A DNA stretch of 64,000 nucleotides from RPRB01 sp035501615 (GTDB lineage: Bacteria > Myxococcota > Myxococcia > Myxococcales > Myxococcaceae). Each line of letters begins with the position of its first letter. Position 1 is the first letter of the stretch. The stretch spans positions 98,960 through 162,959 of the forward strand of contig DATJVY010000078.1 of assembly GCA_035501615.1 (NCBI GenBank), read 5' to 3'. This document shows positions 58,593 through 64,000 of the stretch, piece after piece. Position numbers and translations under genes: made by a program. A model generated the notes under the pieces. That model did no database searches. It had not been told where the DNA came from and saw only the letters and a list, made by a program, of their open reading frames with translations.

Positions 58593-61500
58593 TCAGCCGG
58601 GGCCCGCGTCGCTCCAGGGCATCGACAGCTGCGGGCTCCGGGCCTCGGCGGCTGGGAGCCGCAGGGCGCTCGCCCGGCTCACCTGCACGGTGACGACCGT
58701 CGAGACCCGCTCCACCCGCCCCTCGGCGACCAGGAACGCCGAGCCGAGCAGAACCCGGCGATCCCGCTCGAAGATCTCCGGGGGAACCACCAGGTTCGAG
58801 ATGCCGGTCTCGTCCTCGAGCGAGAGGAAGGCCACCCCCTTGGCCGTCGGCGGCCGCTGGCGGCAGATGACCAGCCCGGCGACGCGGACCCGGGCCTTCG
58901 CCCGGGCGTCCATCAGCCGTGACGCGGTGAGCACGCGCCGCCGATCGAGGAACGGACGCATCAGCGCGAGAGGGTGGCTCGACAGCGAGAGCCCGGTGGT
59001 CCGGTAGTCCTCCACCACCTGCTCGACCTCGTCCAGCGGAGGACCGGGGGCGGGCGAGCGGTCCATCGGCACTCCGCGGAACAGGTCGTCGTCGGCAGGC
59101 GGACCGAGCGCCTGGACGTCCCACACCGCCTGTCGCCGGCTCCCGCACAGCCCATCGAGCCCCCCCGACCGGGCCAGCCGCTCCAGCGCGTGGCGGGGAA
59201 GGCGGGCCCGCCGCGCCAGGTTCCCCAGGTCCTCGAGGGGCCCCGCCTCCCGGACTGCCATCAGCGCCCGGGCATGGGCTTCCTGCAATCCCTTCACCTC
59301 GCGCAGCCCGATGCGCAGCGCGCCGCACTCGAGCGTGGCGTCCCAGTCGGAGTGACGCACGTCGATGGGCAAGACGGCGACGCCGTGCCGCTTCGCATCC
59401 TCGACGATGGTGTGCGGGGCGTAGAAGCCCATCGGCTGGCTGTTGAGCAGCGCCGCGGCGAACGCCGCCGGGTGGTAGCACTTCACGTAGGCGCTGGCGT
59501 AGGCGATGAGCGCGAAGGACGCCGAGTGGGACTCGGGAAAGCCGTAGTGGCTGAACCCCTTGAACTGCTCGAAGCACTTCTCGGCGTACTCGCGCGCGTA
59601 ACCGCGGGCCACGCAGCCATCGATGAAGCGCTCGCGCCAGGGGACGAGCAGCACCTCGGCCCGCTTGTGGCTCAGCGCCCGGCGCAGCGCGTCCGCCTCG
59701 CCCTGGCCGAACCCCGCCGCGGTGACGGCCAGCCGCATCGCCTGTTCCTGGAACAGCGGGACGCCGAGCGTCTTTTCCAGGATGTGCCTCACCTCCTCCG
59801 ACGGGTAGGTCACCTCCTCCAGCCCCTCGCGCCGCCGGAGGAAGGGGTGGACCATGTCCCCCAGGATGGGCCCGGGGCGAATGAGGGCGATCTCGATGGT
59901 GAGGTCGTAGAAGCTCTTCGGCTTCATCCGGGGGAGCAGGTTCATCTGCGCCCGGCTCTCCACCTGGAAGACGCCGATGGCGTCGGCCTCCCCCAGCATC
60001 CGGTACACCGCCGGGTCCTCGCTGGGGATGGTGGCCAGGTCGAGCCGGATGCCCTCGTGCTTCTCGACCAGGGCGAACGACTTGGAGAGGACGGTCAGCA
60101 TCCCCAGGCCGAGCAGATCCACCTTGAAGATGCCCAGCGCGTTCAGGTCGTCCTTCTCCCACTGGACGACGGTGCGGTCCTTCATCGAGGCGTTCTCGAC
60201 CGGCACCACCTCTGCCAGATCGCCGTGGGTGATGACGAAACCTCCGACGTGGATGGAGAGGTGACGGGGGAAGCCCTCCAGCATCCGGGCCAGGACGAGC
60301 ATCCGCTGCACGCCCGGATCGTCCGGACGCAGCCCCGCCTCCGCCACGTGCTCCTCGGTGAGGGCCCGAGCGCCGGCGAACTCGGTGTGCTTGGCCAGCC
60401 GGTCCACCTGGTCCAGCGACAGCCCGAGCGCCTTGCCCACCTCGCGGACCGCCAGCCGCCCGCGGTAGCAGATGACCTCGCACACCATCCCGGCGCGGGT
60501 CCGGCCGTGCTTGCCGTAGACGTACTGCAGCACCTCCTCGCGACGCTCGTGCTCGAAGTCCACGTCGATGTCCGGAGGCTCGGGCCGCTCGAGACTGAGG
60601 AAGCGCTCGAAGAGCAGCCCCATCCGGACCGGGTCGATGGAGGTGATTCGCAGCGCGTAGCAGACCGCGGAGTTGGCCGCGCTCCCCCGCCCCTGGCAGA
60701 GGATGCCCTTCCCGATGGCGAAGTGGACGATGTCGTGGAGCGCGAGGAAGTAGCCGGCCACCTCGAGCTTCTCGATGAGCTGGAGCTCGTGCCGGATCTG
60801 CCGCTGCACCGCCGCCGGCACGCCGCCCGGGTAGCGGAAGCGGAGGCCCTCCTCCACCCGCTGGGCGAGCCAGCTCTGCGTGGTGTGACCGGGCGGCAGG
60901 TCCTCCCGGGGGAACTGGTAGCGGAGCGAGTCGAGCGAGAAGTGACAGCTGTCGGCGATCTCCAGCGTCCGGCCCACCACCTCGGGCGCATCGGCCCACA
61001 GCCGGAGCATCTCCCGAGGCCCCTTGAGCGTCCGCTCCGCGTTGGGGAACAGCCTCCGTCCGGCCCGGGCCACCTGGGTCTGGTGGCGGATGGCGGTGAC
61101 GGTGTCCTGGAGCCCCTGGCGCTCACGAGCGTGGGTGTGCACGTCGTTGTGGGCGCAGAGAGGAAGCTCGAGCGTCCGAGCCAGCGCCCGCGCCCGCTCC
61201 CACCGCGCGTCGTCCCCGGCGGACAGCGTCCGGCACGCGCCGACGTAGAAGCGTCCGGGGAAGGCCTCGGCCAGCGGCGCCACCCGTTCGGGCTCGTCCG
61301 GGAAGGGCAGCAGCGCGAGCAGCCCCGCGCTGCGCTCGGCCAGCGCCCTCCAGCCGATGCCCGCCTCTCCCTTGGGGTGGTCCAGCCGGCTCCGGGTCAG
61401 CAGCTGGCAGAGGTGCCGGTACCCCTCCGCGTCCTGCACGTGGACCACCACCGGGGGCGCATCGGTGAGCGTCACCCTGGCGCCGTGGACGAGCTTCAGC

Positions 61501-61670
61501 CCCATCTCGTGCGCCGCGAGGTGCGCCTTCACCGAGCCGTACAGGCCGTCACCGTCGGTGAGCGCCAGGGCCGAGAGCCCCAGCTCCACCGCCTGGGACA
61601 CCAGCTCCTCGGGGTGCGAGGCGCCCTCGAGGAAGGAGTAGTTGGAGCGACAGACCAGCTCGGCATACAC
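58593..61670 (-). CDS. dnaE2: Error-prone DNA polymerase DnaE2 (ImuC)
   Basis: A 1025-residue C-family DNA polymerase. It has an N-terminal PHP domain (ELVCRSNYSFLEGASHPEELV, ALTDGDGLYGSVK), a palm domain with LCQGRGSAANSAVCYALRI and the catalytic acid triad starting PPDIDVDFEHERREEV, fingers with QEQAMRLAVTAAGFGQGEADALRRALSHK (shown by key residues), and a C-terminal OB domain (RVRVAGLVICRQRPPTAKGVAFLSLED). The short length without the DnaE1 tail and the PPTAKGVAF motif mark DnaE2. It carries out damage-tolerant synthesis. The start is GTG, 16 bp after a LexA-like box. Neither imuB nor a recognisable imuA is adjacent. Confidence 0.95.
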   Translation of the reverse strand: MYAELVCRSNYSFLEGASHPEELVSQAVELGLSALALTDGDGLYGSVKAHLAAHEMGLKLVHGARVTLTDAPPVVVHVQDAEGYRHLCQLLTRSRLDHPKGEAGIGWRALAERSAGLLALLPFPDEPERVAPLAEAFPGRFYVGACRTLSAGDDARWERARALARTLELPLCAHNDVHTHARERQGLQDTVTAIRHQTQVARAGRRLFPNAERTLKGPREMLRLWADAPEVVGRTLEIADSCHFSLDSLRYQFPREDLPPGHTTQSWLAQRVEEGLRFRYPGGVPAAVQRQIRHELQLIEKLEVAGYFLALHDIVHFAIGKGILCQGRGSAANSAVCYALRITSIDPVRMGLLFERFLSLERPEPPDIDVDFEHERREEVLQYVYGKHGRTRAGMVCEVICYRGRLAVREVGKALGLSLDQVDRLAKHTEFAGARALTEEHVAEAGLRPDDPGVQRMLVLARMLEGFPRHLSIHVGGFVITHGDLAEVVPVENASMKDRTVVQWEKDDLNALGIFKVDLLGLGMLTVLSKSFALVEKHEGIRLDLATIPSEDPAVYRMLGEADAIGVFQVESRAQMNLLPRMKPKSFYDLTIEIALIRPGPILGDMVHPFLRRREGLEEVTYPSEEVRHILEKTLGVPLFQEQAMRLAVTAAGFGQGEADALRRALSHKRAEVLLVPWRERFIDGCVARGYAREYAEKCFEQFKGFSHYGFPESHSASFALIAYASAYVKCYHPAAFAAALLNSQPMGFYAPHTIVEDAKRHGVAVLPIDVRHSDWDATLECGALRIGLREVKGLQEAHARALMAVREAGPLEDLGNLARRARLPRHALERLARSGGLDGLCGSRRQAVWDVQALGPPADDDLFRGVPMDRSPAPGPPLDEVEQVVEDYRTTGLSLSSHPLALMRPFLDRRRVLTASRLMDARAKARVRVAGLVICRQRPPTAKGVAFLSLEDETGISNLVVPPEIFERDRRVLLGSAFLVAEGRVERVSTVVTVQVSRASALRLPAAEARSPQLSMPWSDAGPG

Positions 61671-61685
61671 GGTCGGACGAGGCTA

Positions 61686-61702
61686 CTGCTCGTCCGTTCA
61701 GT
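61686..61702 (-). promoter_or_regulatory. Candidate LexA (SOS) box upstream of dnaE2
   Basis: CTGCTCGTCCGTTCAGT matches the Myxococcus xanthus LexA consensus, as I remember it (CTRHAMRYBYGTTCAGS), at 15 of 17 positions, including the core GTTCAG. It lies 16-32 bp upstream of the dnaE2 start codon, where a repressor would block transcription. dnaE2 genes are SOS-controlled in many bacteria, which supports the call. Confidence 0.55.
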
Positions 61703-61714
61703 TGGCCAGACCCG

Positions 61715-62188
61715 TCAGCCCAGGTGGAGCGACGCGTGGGTCTGCAGCTGCCACTCGGGCTTCTGCACCGGGGGAAGCCCGACGAAGGCCCAGCGCGGCG
61801 GATCGGCAGCCGACCGCTCGCGGAGCAGCTCGAAGGCCCGAGCCACGAGGTACGTCTCGCAGCGAAGCCCGAACTGGGCGCCGGCCACCTGTGCCTCCGC
61901 GACCGCGAGCGGCGACAGGTGAACTTGGAGTCTCAGCATCCCCCGCGGCTCGCAGTACGGGCGCGCCCAGCGCTGGACCCGCTCCACCCGGGTCTGCGAC
62001 TCGGCGGCCATCTCCAGCAGCGCCGGGAGGGGACGCCCGAGAAGCCGCGACCCGACCAGCAGTGCCCGCGCCTCGGCAGGCGTGAGGGCCAGCCGGAGAT
62101 GGGGATACCCGGCGTCGCCGAAGGCCCTGGGCAGGCTGGCGCTGACCCGGGCGGGAAGCTCGGCCTCGCAGGCGGTCAGAAATACCAC
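61715..62188 (-). CDS. Small protein with two ribbon-helix-helix-like segments
   Basis: A 157-residue protein upstream of dnaE2 on the same strand (44-bp gap). GTG at 62188 is chosen because GAGGTG stands 7 bases before it; a longer frame to a GTG at 62254 has no ribosome-binding site. Two segments share a strand-helix-helix outline like ribbon-helix-helix DNA-binding proteins: PHLRLALTPAEARALLVGSRLLGRPLPALLEMA and LRLQVHLSPLAVAEAQVAGAQFGLRCETYLVARAFELL (quoted by their key parts). I do not recognise the family. Its place just before dnaE2 is where imuA/imuB often sit, but it resembles neither. Confidence 0.65.
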   Translation of the reverse strand: MVFLTACEAELPARVSASLPRAFGDAGYPHLRLALTPAEARALLVGSRLLGRPLPALLEMAAESQTRVERVQRWARPYCEPRGMLRLQVHLSPLAVAEAQVAGAQFGLRCETYLVARAFELLRERSAADPPRWAFVGLPPVQKPEWQLQTHASLHLG

Positions 62189-62210
62189 CGAACTGCACCT
62201 CGATTGACGT

Positions 62211-62238
62211 GTGCTCTCTCGGAATGAATTGTGAGCAC
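62211..62238. promoter_or_regulatory. Inverted repeat GTGCTC-N16-GAGCAC
   Basis: Two 6-bp arms whose centres are 22 bp apart, about two helical turns, 23-50 bp upstream of the start at 62188. The position suits an operator of the downstream gene, perhaps self-regulation by its own ribbon-helix-helix-like product. This is inference only. Confidence 0.35.
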
Positions 62239-62282
62239 CCCGTCTGACCGTCACCTCGCGCGAAGCTAGGGCGCGCCGGTCG

Positions 62283-62642
62283 TCACGGTGAGGCGGAACC
62301 GCCCGACGAGCTGCTCGATGGCGCCCCGCCCGAGGTCGTGGTGGTGCTCGGCGTCGCCGCGGTCGAGGTCGTCGTCGCCGAGCCTCCGCTCGTGTCCGGC
62401 AGTGGCACGCGGTAGGTCCCGGTGGGATCGACCTGGACCGATCCCGGCACCCGGTACGTCCCCAGGAGGCGCGCCGCGGCCTGGCTCGCCGGATCGAACG
62501 TGGGCGCGTTGTTCACCGTCGGGGCCTGCCCGCTGCTCCCAGGGGTCTGCTGCCCGAGGCTCTGCGCCCGGGCGACCGGGACCCACAGGCCCACGGCGAG
62601 GAACGTCGCTCCCGTCCAGAAGATGCGGCCCTTCGTCGTCAT
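62283..62642 (-). CDS. Small exported Ser/Thr-rich protein
   Basis: A 119-residue protein with a signal peptide (FWTGATFLAVGLWVPVARA, cleavage expected after ARA). The mature part has a repeated GTYRVP (LLGTYRVPGSVQVDP and TGTYRVPLPD) and ends in a 40-residue Ser/Thr/Gly-rich tail. I do not recognise it. It lies 17 bp downstream of the M28 peptidase gene on the same strand, so the two may be co-expressed and co-secreted. A longer frame exists upstream, but the signal peptide sets the ATG at 62642. Confidence 0.6.
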   Translation of the reverse strand: MTTKGRIFWTGATFLAVGLWVPVARAQSLGQQTPGSSGQAPTVNNAPTFDPASQAAARLLGTYRVPGSVQVDPTGTYRVPLPDTSGGSATTTSTAATPSTTTTSGGAPSSSSSGGSASP

Positions 62643-62659
62643 GGCCAGAACCTCCGCTG

Positions 62660-64000
62660 TCACTTCTCGACGGGGAAGCCCCGCCGACCCGCCTTCCAGT
62701 CGTCCCACTGGTCGAAGGCCTGCAGCTGCTCCACCAGCTTGGTCTTCACCAGGAGGGCGTCAACCTCCGTACGCGTCTGACGTCTCGGAATTGCCGACGG
62801 TGAGTTCGCCAGCGCCCAGACCAGGGTCGCGGCGATGCCAGCGTTCCGTCTCGCCTCCCGGGCGTTCACCCGGTCCGGGACGTCCGACTCGGCGTGGTAG
62901 TCGGGCAGGTAGGGCGCCGGATCCTGGTCGGCCACGAAGTTCGGCACCCCGCTGAGGAGGAAGTCGAAGTTGTCGGACCCGTCGACCCCATCCAGGGCGT
63001 GCGCCGCCGGGCCCATCCCCGGGTAGACGGAGAGCGCCCGGGCGACGACCTGCCGGAGCTCCGTTCGGCCGTTGACGAAGAAGCCCCGCGTCCGTCCCGA
63101 GCCGATGTCGAAGACGACCGCCCCGGCGTGCTTGTCGAGCTCGGCCTTGTGGCGAGCGACATAGCCCGCAGAGCCCCACATCCCCTGCTCCTCGCCGGTG
63201 AAGAGGACGAAGCGCACGGTGCGGCGCGGCTGGAGTCCGAGCTCGCGGAAGGCCCGCGCCACGTCGATGACCAGCGCCACGTTCACCCCGTCGTCCTCCG
63301 CGCCGGTGCCGAGGGCCCAGCTGTCGAGATGCGCTCCGAGGAGCACCACCTCGTCCGGCTTCTCGCGCCCGCGGATCTCGGCGACGACGTTCTGGGCGTC
63401 GTAGGAGGGCCCGATGCGGTTCACGACGTCCAGTCGCACCCGCACCTCGGTCCGGTCGGCGAGCCAGGCGAGCCGCTGGGCCTGCTCGCGGGAGACGAGC
63501 GCCACCGCGACGCCGCTCGGCTTGCCGCCGAAGACCATGGGGTGCTGGTAGAGGAGGCCTCGCGGCCGCGTGGACTGGAGCAGGAGGCCCCGGACCTGTG
63601 CCTGCGCCGCGGCCCGGAGGAGCGGGCCGGCGCGCATGTACTCGCCGAACAGGTCGTCGATGGTCTTCATCTCGCTCGAGTGCACGAGCGCGATGGCCCC
63701 GGCGGTGGCGGTCCCCAGCTTCGCCCAGTCCTTGTCCAGGCCCTCGCCGACGTCGACCAGCTTCGCCTCGATCGGCCCGCCGGTCGACGCGGTCCCCGGA
63801 GCGGCCACCGCCCGGACCGGGAAGGTCTCCGGGGCGATGGCGGTGACCTCCACCGTTCCCGGGATCCACAGGAACGGGACGGCGTAGCTCTCGGTCGTCA
63901 CCGACTCGAGGCCGATGCTCTTGAACTTGTCCACGCCCCACTGCACCGCGCGGTCGAGCGCCGGCGTGCCGGTGATCCGGCCTCCGACGCGATCGCAGAG
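62660..64000 (-). CDS. M28-family zinc aminopeptidase, 5' end outside window
   Basis: The C-terminal 446 residues of an M28 peptidase; the frame runs open to the right edge (LCDRVGGRITGTPALDRAVQWG at its visible start, a typical M28 segment), so the start and any signal peptide are missing. A PA (protease-associated) insert (about LVHSSEM to GLLLQSTRPR) is followed by the catalytic domain. Zinc ligands appear in VVLLGAHLDSWALGTGAEDDG (His and bridging Asp), FTGEEQGMWGS (catalytic Glu and ligand), VVFDIGSG, and the C-terminal DYHAESD (His). The enzyme probably removes amino acids or dipeptides from peptides outside the cytoplasm. Confidence 0.88.
   Translation of the reverse strand, partial: LCDRVGGRITGTPALDRAVQWGVDKFKSIGLESVTTESYAVPFLWIPGTVEVTAIAPETFPVRAVAAPGTASTGGPIEAKLVDVGEGLDKDWAKLGTATAGAIALVHSSEMKTIDDLFGEYMRAGPLLRAAAQAQVRGLLLQSTRPRGLLYQHPMVFGGKPSGVAVALVSREQAQRLAWLADRTEVRVRLDVVNRIGPSYDAQNVVAEIRGREKPDEVVLLGAHLDSWALGTGAEDDGVNVALVIDVARAFRELGLQPRRTVRFVLFTGEEQGMWGSAGYVARHKAELDKHAGAVVFDIGSGRTRGFFVNGRTELRQVVARALSVYPGMGPAAHALDGVDGSDNFDFLLSGVPNFVADQDPAPYLPDYHAESDVPDRVNAREARRNAGIAATLVWALANSPSAIPRRQTRTEVDALLVKTKLVEQLQAFDQWDDWKAGRRGFPVEK

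Noticed and set aside
58593..61670. An intein or frameshift in dnaE2
   Set aside because: The reading frame is continuous with normal length and all motifs are in order.
58974..61922. A plus-strand open frame of about 980 codons opposite dnaE2
   Set aside because: It is antisense to a clear polymerase gene and shows the same spurious composition without motifs.
1..64000. CRISPR arrays, insertion sequences, prophage or integrated elements
   Set aside because: No direct-repeat arrays, transposases or phage genes were seen; the only recombinase is the chromosomal XerD/XerC type.

Overview
The window is very GC-rich chromosomal DNA (roughly 70% G+C by eye) packed with genes whose start and stop codons often overlap. 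The gene content suggests a Myxococcota-type bacterium (former Deltaproteobacteria). Pointers are an AgmX/TonB-like protein, many acyl-CoA dehydrogenases, a TPR plus double cyclic-nucleotide-binding protein, an FHA-GAF-adenylate cyclase, and a sequence close to the Myxococcus LexA box upstream of dnaE2. This is an inference from gene content, since no rRNA is present. I see no tRNA, rRNA, CRISPR array, insertion sequence or prophage.

Layout. (1) 1-11893, minus strand: a near-continuous gene chain runs from an enoyl-CoA hydratase through an acyl-CoA carboxylase beta subunit, an acyl-CoA dehydrogenase, an unknown protein and MeaB into rnc, two cyclophilins, era, der, a YfgM-like protein, bamB and a Nudix hydrolase cut by the left edge. 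(2) 12008-14588, plus: a Tim44/zinc-ribbon/TerB membrane protein and a single-domain response regulator. (3) 14611-34015, minus: a short-chain acyl-CoA oxidation cluster (hbd, crotonase, two acyl-CoA dehydrogenases), then going upstream mrp, sppA, rtcA, lipoproteins, a cyclic-nucleotide-binding protein, and the housekeeping string rluB-scpB-scpA-trpS-xerD-yciO-like, ending with a KGG-repeat stress protein. (4) 34328-41806, minus: glnD, an AmiC-type amidase and mutS. (5) 41922-48825: ubiB-like kinase, an exported HExxH protein, a GIDE-like membrane protein, an adenylate cyclase and truD. (6) 48928-51448, plus: an ECF sigma factor, a zinc anti-sigma factor, and a membrane protein joining an STN domain to a bactofilin-like region. 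(7) 51547-57043, plus: an aldehyde dehydrogenase, a two-subunit FeS/FAD amino- or imino-acid dehydrogenase with rearranged domains, and a thioesterase. (8) 57049-64000, minus: a GT-C-like membrane protein, dnaE2 with a candidate SOS box, a small protein resembling ribbon-helix-helix DNA binders, a small exported protein, and an M28 peptidase cut by the right edge.

Most genes are housekeeping or central metabolism. The parts most likely to be new are the sigma/anti-sigma/STN cassette, the dnaE2 neighbourhood, two mutually exclusive hairpins at 56191-56228, the domain-swapped dehydrogenase, and the very long Gly/Arg-rich tail of RluB.
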